This document shows, in pieces, positions 39,268-50,400 of a stretch of DNA of 64,000 nt (within the stretch, counting starts at the first letter, position 1; every line of letters begins with the position of its first letter). The stretch comes from Sympetrum striolatum. Lineage: Eukaryota; Arthropoda; Insecta; Odonata; Libellulidae. The stretch spans positions 71,242,841-71,306,840 of the forward strand of contig OX388349.1 of NCBI GenBank assembly GCA_947579665.1, given 5' to 3'. The position numbers and the translations under genes are program-made. A model generated the notes under the pieces. It saw nothing but the letters and a program-made list of their open reading frames with translations, was not told the origin of the DNA and made no database searches.

Positions 39268-42200
39268 AATTTATAAGTGAGACTGTTTACAAACGGTAAA
39301 TTGCTATGATTATACAAAGTACAAATGGTTGATGAAATAAAATTATTCATTCGTCCAACTTCTCCATCGAAAACCATTTCAGGGTAGGATGGAGAGTAAA
39401 TATTTTTCCAGAATCATTAATAATCATTGGGCGAGATTCATCTCAAGATCCTAATCACACTATTAAATGCTTGGGAGATTAGTAATAAGGAAATTGATAT
39501 ACGTACGAAGTAGAAAAATACGAGTGTTCTTTACGACCCTTCGAGTAAAACATTAGAGTAGGCATTAAAAAGTAGATAGCTCTTGTTAATAGCTACCAAT
39601 ATATAAAACATATCTGAACATAAAAAATAATAAGCATAAGATCAGTGAGTAGTGAACCTTGCGACACACGAAAGGGTTTAAGCTTTCAATTGAAACTAAC
39701 ATTTCAAAGGATACGTTCCATTCCTATTCTATAGTTCCAATAAAAATCTAAACTTAACGAATCTTTATTAAAACTATCACTCGATCTCAAATAGAAATCC
39801 ATAAAGCCCGATGGAAGGAAGCTACTCAAAATACTAAGGTTCAATCCATAGCGATTCGTTTTTATCTTTTAAAGGAAAGGTTTTTTAATGGCTACGTGTT
39901 TCAACTAAGGAGCGTATGAATAAGAAGAAGAAAAACTTTGGCAAGCAAGAGAATCCTCTCAGAACGCCACGTCCAGCCTGTTCCTAATGGATTTCCTTTA
40001 GTTAGTGATCTACTTGCGCGAGAAATGGAAAAGTTGAATGCATTACACGAACTGCTACAGATTCGCATAAGAGCCAGTCGACGAGGTCATTGCACCAGCT
40101 CAACCATAGCTGAAAAAATTCCATCCCGGTATTACACCAAGTACGACTTATTTCTCTTTGCGAATTAGAGTTAGAAAAAAAATTGCAGAAAAAATTGGTT
40201 AAAAGGGTCCACAAAAAGGAATTAGGCCTATTTTTTATATTCTATCGTTGTTCATTTTAACTGGTCTAGAGCTAGAATGAGGTACATTGATTGGATTTGG
40301 ATTTAAGTTCCACAGATGACGTTTACGTGACGTCGAGCTTACCAAAACCACTTTCCGACGTAAATATGATATTATCTTTCAAACTGTGTTTGGTGAACAA
40401 TACGTTTACGATCTGGAAGCTAGCCATACGAAAACTTTGTGTTACTTTCTGTCTTTGCAGTTCAAAATTCAAATACCAATACAACGTTATGCTGGATAGG
40501 CATAATGAGGAAAAAGAGAATTCGCGAGCATAGGATTTTCCAGCATTAAAACGGTTCAGATTGTGGAAGATTAAAACTCGTAAGTACGGAAATGATGCAT
40601 CATCGTAGAGAATATGGATACCTAATTTCATTGAACGCTAAAAATTAAAAATCACTTTCATTTTGCAGCTTTATAACTCAGATATATAGCTAGAAATAGT
40701 CAATGTATCACGGAAAACACCAGAATGTTTAAAGAACGACATTATCCAAGTAATATGGAAAACTTAATTGAATTACTGCACAAAAAATTCTTGTTGCTTG
40801 CTGATACTTCAATGCGCTAAGGTACCTCTCGGCACTTTAATCTACCCCAATCCATCGAACTTCCTTCATTTCGAAAGTATCCAAAAGTAATCAAGCGGTT
40901 ACTCAGAAAGCTTTGAAGGTCAAACAGTTAATCAACTTCTACGATTCCATCCACCTAAGAACTTCATTAGGACTCTAGAAAATGCGTAGTATAAAAAATT
41001 TCTAAGAAATCGAGATAGGTAATGCCCGGAATACTATGTGGTTATGAGACATTAGTATATGGAAATGATGGAACGACTAGAAGCCTTTGAATATCTGAAA
41101 ATCTTCAGGTAGAAATCGGTGGAGGAGTAATAGGCTGCTGAAAGAGGGAAGGGAATTGATTTCCGTGATTAAATCGAGGTTGGCAATTTAGTTAAGTAAG
41201 TTATTGGCTACTGAGGTATCTAACCCATAAAAGAGATTCCTGAAAGAGATGCCGAATGAAATATTTCATAGTTATTGTTCCTTAACCAGGAGGTTGAAGA
41301 CAAATGAGATAATTAACCACAAGAATTTAAAAATCGTTAAAAAGGGAAAAGACGATTAATCACAATTAAGGCATTTGAGTGCTCGATATTAAATGAGTTA
41401 ATAACACGATAAAAGATATGGATAAGAGAAGAGAGATAGTAGAGAAGCTTTTAAGTTATGACTTTTAAAGATTTTTCATAAGAGCATAAAAATGCCGAAA
41501 CTATAAAAAACTTAATACTGTTTCCAGGAGAAAAAGAGAAAATATAAAAAAAAACCCTTCGGGTCTTAAGAACTTTATATATATATATGTTACTTTTGGA
41601 AAATTCTGCTGCCTCGGAGCATCTATGAAGTATACTTTCCTGACCACAGAATGAAATATATTCTAAATGCTCTATTTTATTGAATCAAAGGAAGTCGCAA
41701 GTTCAAATTATATACCATTCCTAAGCATTTGAATTAAAGTTGAATCATCGATGAATATATGAAACAAAACATTATATAAGCATTATTAAATAATAAGGCG
41801 ATGGAAGCTATTTTGGTTGCACTTCTGTTTAATGTGGGCCTTGATTTAAATTAAAGGGATAAATACTTCAGAAGGATGAAATTAATCAAATAATTAAATA
41901 GGTCTTTGATTACAGAAATGCAATGTTTCGTAAAAGTTAATAATCATTTATACATATAATTCGTTGAGAAAAATCAGCAATCACAGCAAACACCAAGAGA
42001 CCATAAAAGCTACAGATCATCAACGATTAAAGAAAAATCATTCAAGTATAATCATTCCAGAAGGGAAAAGGTAATTTTGTCGCCAATTATCGAACCTTAT
42101 GCGCCCCCAATAAGGCTCTTCAAAAGTTACAGAAATCGTTCATTTCCGGTGGCTGTGTTCGGAATCGCTTTTCCGATCATATAGACATTTTCCGCGAGCG

Positions 42201-43484
42201 AAGATAAAAGACCCCCCTCGAATCTTTTGGAATAAAGAGAAGACAACGGGATCATGGACGCGCACAGCTGCGGGGAAACACAAAGGGGACCATAAACATC
42301 CGAAATTCAAAGAGGCCATTAGCAAAACTCGACTCAGCTAATAGCAAAATGCAATTCCCTCCCAAGGATGGCAAATGGCGTGGGCGTGAGAGAGAGGAAA
42401 CACGGAGGGAGGAGATGAGAGAGTAACGCTTGGATTCATCAAGGCTTCCAGGAAAAAGCTCATCATCTCGGTTACTTTTCCTTTCCTTTAACAATTTAAA
42501 ACTACTAATGTCTCACAAGATTAAAAAATTATAAAAATGTATTTAGGTTAAAAATAACGTTCTTTCAGTAGATAAATTACAGGAGAAGACATCAAATTCC
42601 TCAAGCAAGATAAGAATTTTGCTTATGAACATCATAGCAATAATTAAAGAGTAGAAAATATTTTGTCTCTATACGTAAATAATCGTGTCATTAGGTTATA
42701 TACTATTATAAATATTTGTCCTCCTGAGATACTGAGTAAGAATATCAGTTTAAAGAATAGTTAGTAACAAGAATGATCCCAAAACGGACCCAAAAATCAC
42801 ATACATTAATTACGATATTTCTAAGAACCTTGAAGGTTCTAATGAGTGAATCTGTGAAAGTAAAAGTAGAATTATATACTGATTTGTGCTCCTAAAAATA
42901 TTAAAAACAGTAAGCTCCTGGGCAAAAAAGAAATCTTCTAACCTAATCTTAATATCAAACATCAAAGAAGTATTTTACACGGATACAGTATTATTTGAGA
43001 GTTATGTTAAGCCAAAACAAAAACTTAGGGAAAAAGAAGTGGTAATACCTGAACTTCATTCCAACAAAAATAAATCTTTATTTACGAGTTTATCTTATTT
43101 TAATATCACTTCTTTAAATTAATGCGAGATAAGATGTATCATAAATATATTTAAATTATATAAATTAAACTTATTAATTGATTATCATAAAATTATAAAT
43201 AATCTCTTCTGTTTAATAACTTTCATTTTTTATAAATTCAATTACAAACATGAGATTGGATTTCCTAAGAGGAAAAAATCCAATCAAGTCAAGGTTTTTT
43301 ATAGGAGAATTCTATAGAGAAGAGAGAGATGCAAGTATCGTGGAGTGAATGAAAGACGACAGAAAATAGGAGTGCATAAAAGGGTGAAAATGAGAGGTCG
43401 TGAACAAATCTCTAAATGCGGCATTTGATTGGCTGCAATGAGAGAAGAAGGATTACGGGGAGGGTAATTCCATTCCCACCGACG
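39268..43484. other. AT-rich non-coding DNA, no gene recognised
   Basis: No gene is recognised. A 76-codon plus-strand frame (39938-40168) has a plausible protein-like composition (LVSDLLAREMEKLNALHELL looks amphipathic) but no identified family, start or splice context. An (AT)n tract lies at 41575-41589. GC-richer sequence at 42080-42480 carries only short shadow frames. Confidence 0.5.
43480..43484. repeat. Left 5-bp target-site duplication of Transib relic (CGACG)
   Basis: CGACG directly precedes the left CACAGTG terminus and is repeated exactly after the right terminus at 46172-46176. Transib elements duplicate 5 bp of GC-rich target, typically of the form CGNCG, which this matches. Confidence 0.85.
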
Positions 43485-43518
43485 CACAGTGGGACCAAAT
43501 CCCAAAAAGGTGGTCATT
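43485..43518 (+). repeat. Transib left terminal inverted repeat, RSS-like
   Basis: Heptamer CACAGTG at 43485-43491, then 12 nt, then AAAAAGGTG at 43504-43512, where a 12-spacer recombination signal would place its nonamer. The nonamer-like match to ACAAAAACC is weak. The repeat matches the right end at about 29 of 34 positions. Confidence 0.8.
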
Positions 43519-44009
43519 ATGAGGAAAAAAAATGTTAGGGGATATGATTTCTTTTTACATGGTTGGCAAGTAAATTGTTTGAGCCGCCGAGAAATGCATT
43601 CGAAATGCAGGTAAGTATGCACATGTTTGTAAAAATCAATAACAAAGTGGAAGGTTTGCTGCTCGGATGCCTAACCATACTTTCGCTTCGAAATAGCCTC
43701 ATCTTCAAAATTCCTCTGCAGCTACCCCATTGGCGCAATTTAAAATTAATTAAATGGAATTGACTTAGTAATGTTAGTGGATTTGAAATGCTGCTTTACA
43801 ATACCTCCGAAACAAAATTAACAATGTTATTAACATAAAAAGTAACCACTAATTTGCACAAATTTCGTTCAAAAACAAAAATACAAACTTCATAAAGTTA
43901 AAGTGTCCCGCCGAGTCCTGCGTTGATATACATATATTACTGTAGGCACATATCTCAGCTATGAAACCCAAAAAAAATTGGCCACCCCGAGCCACCCCTC
44001 CGTGAGTAA

Positions 44010-44231
44010 TTGATGAAATACGTGAGTAACCTCAGTATCCGTAAAGTAGCCGAAGCTCGCAGGCAGCAGGCATGGCACTTACTTATAAGGGGAACACCAG
44101 GTTTGTGTTTAAAGTATTCGAACAAAACTTTCAGGGAACATTCTTTGCTTAAACATAGAGGACAGGGGTCTGATCGTTCAACTGAAAGAGCCTTTGTTTA
44201 TGAAAAATTAGCAACTGAAAATCGGAGTTAG
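44010..44231 (+). other. Open frame inside Transib relic, possible N-terminal remnant
   Basis: A 73-codon frame lies upstream of the recognisable transposase fragments and in the same orientation. Its product is basic (KVAEARRQQAWHLL early on), which would suit the N-terminal part of a transposase. I cannot match it to the family with confidence; only position and orientation support the link. Confidence 0.25.
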
Positions 44232-44679
44232 GCAACCCCTCCACACACGCGCATTACCGTACCTATATCGAGATTTTACACAGGAAATTATTTTCTTCCA
44301 TATTTTACCGATAACTTATCTTTATGCAATCATCTTCTTACCTTCCAAGAATTCTGTACCTTTTATTAAGCATTTATTGTAATGCACATAACGCCGCGCA
44401 GTGGGCTAAAATTGAAAAATTCTGGATAAAAATAGAAAAGTTGTTTTTTTGAGTGCGGACTTCGAAACTTCGCTATTGAATTTAAGCAAATGGTATTTCA
44501 TAGGACAACTAAATTAAGTTTAACAGAATAGCTTTTTTCACTAGTGTTGTGCCGCTAAACTCGTGACCAAAGGGAGTCTGAGATGAATTGTTTGGCAAAA
44601 CAGAAGACCTGCATCTCTTATGTTTTGTCGTTCTCCGAAGATCGACTTCAAGAAGGAATTAAAATAGCATGCACAATTA

Positions 44680-45141
44680 CAAGTTGAAAGCGTGCGCAGC
44701 GAGGAGAGGCAACTTTCACTATTTGAGACTGAAGTTAATGATAATAAAATCAATGTTTCCTACAAGCTGTAACTTACTATGATTAACGGAAAGATGGAGA
44801 GATGCTCTCGCGGACACAATGTCAACACAACGGTGTTCAATCTGCAACGCTACACCCACGGAGGTCAATAACGATGATGACAAAATATCTTGTCCAATAA
44901 AGGATGATTTCCAATAAGTGAAGATTTTACGCGAAAGTGCTTGAGGAAGAAGACTATAGAGGACTTGTTCGTGCGATTGATGTTACATTCCGACCCTAAT
45001 ATTTCAAGTCAGGTTGTAATGTGTTCCAGGCCATCTAAAGTTTTATCTTCCGAGGCCTTGCAAATATTGTTTGCATCCTACCCAGCAGAATCCGGATCGG
45101 AAGATGATTCTTTGGACGGATCAGAGTCGGATAGTCAGTAG
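44680..45141 (+). pseudogene. Transib transposase (RAG1-core-like) remnant
   Basis: From 44680 the frame reads with an in-frame stop at 44770-44772 and then LTMINGKM (to 44796). A one-base shift moves to WRDALADTMSTQRCSICNAT then PTEVNN (44795-44872). The C-x2-C-x-A-T-x2-E pattern preceded by a T-M-[IV]-[DN]-G-K segment matches the zinc-binding region of Transib transposases and the equivalent part of vertebrate RAG1. A stop follows at 44915. A further frame (44917-45141) reads TIEDLFVRLMLHSDPNISS and ends in an acidic tail, GSEDDSLDGSESDSQ, stopping at 45139-45141, as expected for the transposase C-terminus. The catalytic segment that should lie between these two parts is absent. The gene is dead: at least two stops, one frameshift and a large internal deletion. 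Confidence 0.75.
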
Positions 45142-45183
45142 TGTTTGCGTGTGTATGAGTGTGTTTGCGCGTGCCTTTTCATA

Positions 45184-45191
45184 TTCTACGT
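45184..45191. repeat. Left 8-bp target-site duplication of hAT element
   Basis: TTCTACGT here and TTCTACAT at 45514-45521 flank the element; 7 of 8 bases agree. An 8-bp duplication is the hallmark of hAT insertion. Confidence 0.75.
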
Positions 45192-45513
45192 CGGGGTTTC
45201 CCAAACTATGTTCCGCGGAACACCGGTGTTCCGCTGAACCTGAATAGGTGTTCCGCGACAATTTGGAGTGTCAATGGAGAATTGGAGAATAAAAGTCATT
45301 AAATGCTTTATTGATTCATATTTTAAGTTTTTATTACAATATTACCTATAGTTTTATATTTAAAAATAATTACCAAATAAATAATTTATGGTTATTAAAT
45401 GATTTTTCAAATTATACAAGTAGAATTACCTAACCTAAAAATAAGCAAAGTGTTCCGTTGAACTTCCCTGGTTTGCGAAGTGTTCCATTGCAGTAAACGT
45501 TTGGGAAACCCTG
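45192..45513. mobile_element. 322-bp non-autonomous hAT element nested in Transib
   Basis: Termini CGGGGTTTCCCAAAC (left) and the complement of CAGGGTTTCCCAAAC (right) form a 15-bp inverted repeat with one mismatch near the outer edge, flanked by an 8-bp duplication. Subterminal sequence repeats GTGTTCCG-type motifs several times near both ends (left: three copies in about 60 bp including TTCCGCGGAA; right: GTGTTCCGTT and GTGTTCCATT), as expected for hAT transposase binding sites. The middle is AT-rich with no coding capacity. It inserted just 3' of the Transib transposase stop, so it is younger than the Transib. Confidence 0.85.
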
Positions 45514-45668
45514 TTCTACATAAATAAGCTGTGATATATTAATGTTTTATATAAATGTTTTTTTTTAACTTCTCATATGTTCCTACCAAGATTGGAAACG
45601 ATAATTATGTATATTTGTGTAGTGTTTGTGTGTTAAGATGATTCTTTGGACGGGTGAGAGTCTGATTA

Positions 45669-45710
45669 TAATAATTGTTTATATTATATTGTATACATAA
45701 ACAATTATTA
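45669..45710. repeat. 14-bp inverted repeat in Transib 3' region
   Basis: TAATAATTGTTTAT (45669-45682) and its exact complement (45697-45710) flank a 14-nt AT-rich turn. In AT-rich DNA this may be chance or a small foldback. It follows a repeated 19-mer from the transposase tail. Confidence 0.45.
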
Positions 45711-46137
45711 CATAAAACATTATAAAAATTTACACACTTTGTGTGTATATTTTATAATGTATTTACGTTACGATATATGTAATAATATCTAAAATAATTT
45801 GTTTGGAATGGTTTTCAAATAAAAATACGCATAAAATTGTAATTATGGATTTAAAAAATCATATAAAATTATTAATTTACATTATCGAAAAAAATTGAAA
45901 CGTTTTCACGAAAGAATAGTTTACAAATATCAGTTTCATATGAGTGATCGGCGATCACGAAACCAATACTCACGTTTTCTTATAGGCATGATATACAAAT
46001 ATTATATTTTTTGTCAAAAATGTGAATATTTTTGCGAAAACTTAATTTTGAAATAATTTCAATGTCATATTCGGAATTAGTGACCTCAAAAACTATTATA
46101 TACTGAATTTTAAACTGATTAGATGAGATTTACTTGT

Positions 46138-46171
46138 TATGACCATCTTTTAGGCATTTGGTCCCACTGTG
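46138..46171 (-). repeat. Transib right terminal inverted repeat
   Basis: Read inward on the minus strand it starts CACAGTGGGACCAAATGCC and continues TAAAAGATGGTCAT, pairing with the left end. CGACG follows immediately outside at 46172-46176. Confidence 0.8.
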
Positions 46172-46176
46172 CGACG

Positions 46177-46775
46177 GTTTGCGCCGAGATCTGAGACAGA
46201 CATTCAATTAGAGGCGAATCATGAAAAACGCACAGTAAATTGAGCAGATTTTGTTACATTAGCCAAAGTGATTGTAGGATTAGGTTACCAAGCAAATGAA
46301 ACTGCTACACCCCAGAGAGGGAAAGAACATGCGCTCTCGACTACACAAACCACTTTAAAAGGATACTTCGATTATATTTCAAAGAGAAAGAATCACTTTG
46401 TAGCATAAAAAGAATCTGCGATCTAATTCAAAAGACGAGAGGTCAGGAGGATGGCTACCGAAATGCCAACGAATGCTTGAATATGATAGATAGCTAAAGA
46501 AGAGTTCATACCTTTTGTATTTGCCAAATAATTCCACTTTATAATTTCAAACATCAATACAATTACAAACAACTACAATTTCATCATAGACATTCTCGAG
46601 TTTTAAAAGAGAAGATAATGTCTCTCCCACGTTTTCTCAATAAAAACTGCCATAAGAGTTCGAAAATTTTAAGGTAAAGTATATTTCTATAACATACAAA
46701 GTATGTATAAGGACATACGTATATACATGTATATGTATATGTAATGTCTCAAAAGTATTCATCCCGAATACCGGT
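46177..46775. other. Non-coding DNA after the Transib relic
   Basis: No gene is visible. A TATG/TATA-rich simple stretch runs about 46708-46744. Confidence 0.5.
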
Positions 46776-46900
46776 CAGTACCTCATTCCCTCTAGTATTA
46801 GCTATCATGAGCTAATAGAAAGGAATGAGGTTTACTAAGCAGGATGAGGAGTGGGGTAGTTTACCCTTACTTTCCTGACCTAGCTAAAATGCTGCCAGCG
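46776..46900 (+). repeat. Short dispersed repeat, copy 2, with hairpin head
   Basis: It begins with a stem-loop: CCTCATTCC (46781-46789) pairs with GGAATGAGG (46822-46830), and inside it TATTAGCT pairs with AGCTAATA around a 6-nt turn. TTTACTAAGCAGGATGAGG and a GTGGGGTAGTTTACCC segment follow. The first 75 bp resemble 13585-13655. The family is not identified; a MITE or SINE-like unit is likely. The 3' end is approximate. Confidence 0.6.
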
Positions 46901-49714
46901 GAACATTTACACGTTAGAGAAGCACATTGACTCTACAAGTAACACATAACTTTGTATTCGAAATATGGACCTTAATCCATGTCATTCTTAAGTATCAAAC
47001 ATACCTCAGCTTTCTTATCGTCTCAGCTATGAAAAAAACTGAGACAAAGGTTTTTAAGGAAAAAGGGCAAAATATACTTTTCTACATCCTGTATCAAAAG
47101 ACAAGAAAAATAATATGAAAATAAACTTTTCATCAAGATAAGGTTACAGAACTCGCAAAATACCATTGCATTCAATAATTAAGAAATAAAAGGTTAGCTA
47201 GTTAGCTAGCAACATAAAAATAGTTATAGTTAGTTATATAAATACATTAAACTTGACTAATCAAGACTGAAAAACGTAAGAAAATAAATCTGATGGATCT
47301 CAAGCCTACTGAACATCGACAGCATGCTAAATGTTACTCATCAAAACTAATCGCAGATAATTGCCCTTATGCAGTGTTTGGATCTTCTAATGAAGTGGAA
47401 AGCTTTTAATCCACTATAAGCTACTTAATAGCGGACTTTCAACTTCATCATTATAAATAGCTCTTAAAATCAAAGATTAACCGTTAATGATGGAGTAATT
47501 AGCCAATTAGGCTTAACGTCCTCTAAATTCATTCAATGACTATCGCTCCACTTTGGGTAGAATTCATTGCATCACAAAGAAAAAGATACCCAAAAATCAA
47601 TCGGGAATATTTAAGGTATTTAAGAAGCCTCGGTGGAAACTTGAAGAAAATTACAGGAGAGAATGTGAAAAATTAAGGGTAAAATGAGGATCAGTACACT
47701 AAAGCAGACTGTAATACACTGATAGAGAATATACGATGAGTTATTACCATATTTGGGTCTGATCAAGCAAAAGTCAGAGTAGTTTTAAGAGGAAGAATGA
47801 AGGAGATTACAGAGGACGGTTAGAATAAACGCCAAAGAACCAATGGGATTAAAACTCAGGAGAAAGTCTTAAGAAACTTCGATGAATCGGGTTTATGGTT
47901 CCGGAAGCGCTCTCAGCAAAATCTTGCACGGAAATATAATATGCCTCTAAGACAACGCAATTATAGATTATTCGTATTCTGCTGATGAGAAGTGTGAATT
48001 AAGCCCACTGGCGAAATTATATCCCTCTCTCTTAAATCATAATAGCTTTTCAACTTCTGGAACCATAAAACACTGTCCCTTTGAAACTCGGTAAGTCTCC
48101 TTTCCTGACTTGCTATACATAGAAAATAAGTTAGCAGTTTCACAGGCAAACATACTTTGAGACCTATTTCCATTTACTTGCGATATTCTAAATTTGCTCC
48201 CATAAAACGATTAGGGGTTGACTGTATAACGGGACTCCTATTAAGTCTCATTTCGCCAAAATATAATCCTGTGTATGTTTAAAAAGACGTGCTGACACCC
48301 TTCATACCCTGCCATACTTCTCTCTGCTCCTTTAACTATACTTTATCAATCCTTAAAATAAAAGGAGGAAATTTGCATCATCTCCAACCCAGGGATATAA
48401 TTTTTAGTTGAACATATTTATAATGTTATTGGGCCATGTTTATTGGAAACATACTGCAATATTTTGTGTATTTATGCGCGATTTTAATAAATATAGTTAT
48501 AACTGGAACTAATTTCAATAATTTTCTGCTTCATGATACGGTAAAGGCAAATGAAATTCTTAGCGAAAGAAACTGAACTTTTTTCATAAAGGGAAAGATA
48601 CGTAGACAGTAAATAAAGATACATGCTCCACGTATACGCTATGTACCGAAAATAAGACTACCGAAATAAATCGCAACACTACTTCCTACAAATAATGCTG
48701 TATGAGTATCAATGGAGTTATCTAGAGTATACAGTTTTAAAACAATAAACAAACTACAACTCTTAAGGAAATGAAATCCACTTCCCAACACATACAGTTC
48801 CTCAAAATAAATGATTTTGAATGCAAGAATCTTTTATTGCACTAATTAATCAGTTTTTAATTATTTTTTTACCAAAATAACCTTCATTTGAACGATTAAT
48901 GCGAACATTGTGAAACGCTGAATATTAAAATATTTGAATATATTCACTCAAAAATCTTCATCGAGCATCTCTCATTCAAATCATCAGAATTTCAAAAGCT
49001 ACCTCGCTCGCAGCAGCTCTGTGGACTGGTATAAGACACGCGAATGGAAAAGAAGCCTTTTATTTCAATACTGCAGTCGATTTAAGCTCCCCGCATTAAA
49101 AATCATTGCTTCTCCTCAGAGGCTGCGTCCATCGATCCATAAACCTCAGTGATTTGAATTGTTGAACAGGGGATTTAATGCTTCGCAGTCCAAACTCATC
49201 AAGATTGTCAGTTGCTTCCCCAACTAGGTCATGCAGAGCCTAGCACGTTGCCATCTACTTCGTTGCTCATGATTTATGCGGAGCGAACAGATTCTTCAAA
49301 GCTAACAGATGATTGAAGCGAAAAAAAAAGGGGCTCTCGAATATTGCAACATTTTTAAAGCTGCTTTACGTCTGTGTATTCGTGTCGTCTGCCCGAAAAT
49401 TTTGCTTTGTTTGGGAGATAACCAAAAAAAATAAATAAAGATTAGCATTGATATAAATAAAATGTTGCTCCCTTCTTGTGTGAGCGTTTCCTTCATTGTG
49501 GGCTTTTCTCCGTAAACTTTCAGTTGGGGGGGTCTCACAATCCAAACATTTATATGCTTAGTTGTATCTAGATAGAGTTTTTGGTTAACTTATGCCTGCT
49601 TAGATTTATCTATTAGTTTATACGAGTAAAATGCTGCTTGCATACTGCAAGCACATGGTTTAATATATAATAGATACAGATGAATGCATGCAAAGTGTCA
49701 ACTATCTGTCCACA
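46901..49714. other. AT-rich non-coding DNA, no gene recognised
   Basis: No supportable gene. A TAGT-rich simple stretch lies around 47190-47240 and a 7-bp hairpin (GCTTGCA/TGCAAGC) at 49636-49652. Short frames of 60-78 codons show no motifs. Confidence 0.55.
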
Positions 49715-50400
49715 AGGTAAGGAATCCGAAAGAATTATGAAAATTCAACCAATATGTTTTAAATGGGAGATCTGAATGGGGATGCCGTCCGGCATCGATC
49801 CCGGTTCTTCCTGGTGATACATACTATTTAGCACAACAGAACATCGCCATATCTAACAATGTGTGAAAATTCAAGCAGAAAGTTTGGCTGCAACAGCCTC
49901 AAACGAGATCCTTCTTTTCACATATATTTCTTATGAGAGAAATTTTAAATTGTCCCTGGCATCGAACCCAGGAACTGTATGGTCTTAACTATCTTTTTTT
50001 CTTAAACCGATTCTTAACATACATTTTCTAGCAAAGCAAGAACTTCCTATCATTTCGCTAAGTGAATCAAAAAAAATAATGAAAATCTACTCCAATGTGT
50101 TTTAAATGAGAGATTTTTACATCATCCTAGCATCAAAACCAGGATATTTTCTGTAAAAGTCATTAATGTTTTCGATAGATCATGACCATATCTGTAAGCT
50201 CCTTGAATTTCGATTCTTTACCTATCCGGGAAGTATTTTTCTTAAATTCCTGAAAATCAAAGCAATACTTTTAAATGAGAAAAATCGTGAATTTGGGGCC
50301 TTCTGGCATCGAACCCATGACACTGAGGTTCAAAGTCGCATTTTTCCTGACGGTTTCAGGTTAGGGCTCATAGGCTGTAAAAATTTTAAGTCAATAGCGC
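49715..50400. repeat. Degenerate tandem array, about 170-bp units, four copies
   Basis: The motif GGCATCGAACCCAGGA or a variant recurs at 49791, 49958, about 50129 and 50305, i.e. at spacings near 167, 171 and 176 bp. About 30 bp before it, TTTTAAATGAGAGA or a variant recurs in phase, and about 15 bp further upstream so does a GAAAATTCAA-like block. On the minus strand GGGTTCGATGCC resembles a polymerase III B box (GGTTCGANTCC), so each unit could derive from a SINE-like head, or this could be an old minisatellite or satellite fragment. Identity between units is modest and the ends are approximate. Confidence 0.6.

Larger units (their letters stand above)
43485..46171 (+). mobile_element. Transib-superfamily DNA transposon, inactive, with nested hAT
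   Basis: The ends are inverted copies of CACAGTGGGACCAAAT followed by a further stretch that stays about 85% alike to about 34 nt (left 43485-43518, right 46138-46171). Both are flanked by CGACG. CACAGTG is the Transib terminal heptamer and equals the V(D)J signal heptamer. The 2687-bp span contains a 322-bp hAT insertion, leaving about 2.36 kb of original element, shorter than usual autonomous copies (about 3 kb). A broken transposase frame occupies about 44680-45141. The catalytic DDE middle section is missing: only about 60 bp separates the zinc-binding segment from the C-terminal tail. With stops, frameshifts and this deletion the copy cannot be autonomous. Confidence 0.85.

Noticed and set aside
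44398..44440. GCGCAGTGGGCTAAAATTG as another nested Transib end
   Set aside because: It resembles CACAGTGGG but lacks the exact heptamer, a partner end and a target duplication.
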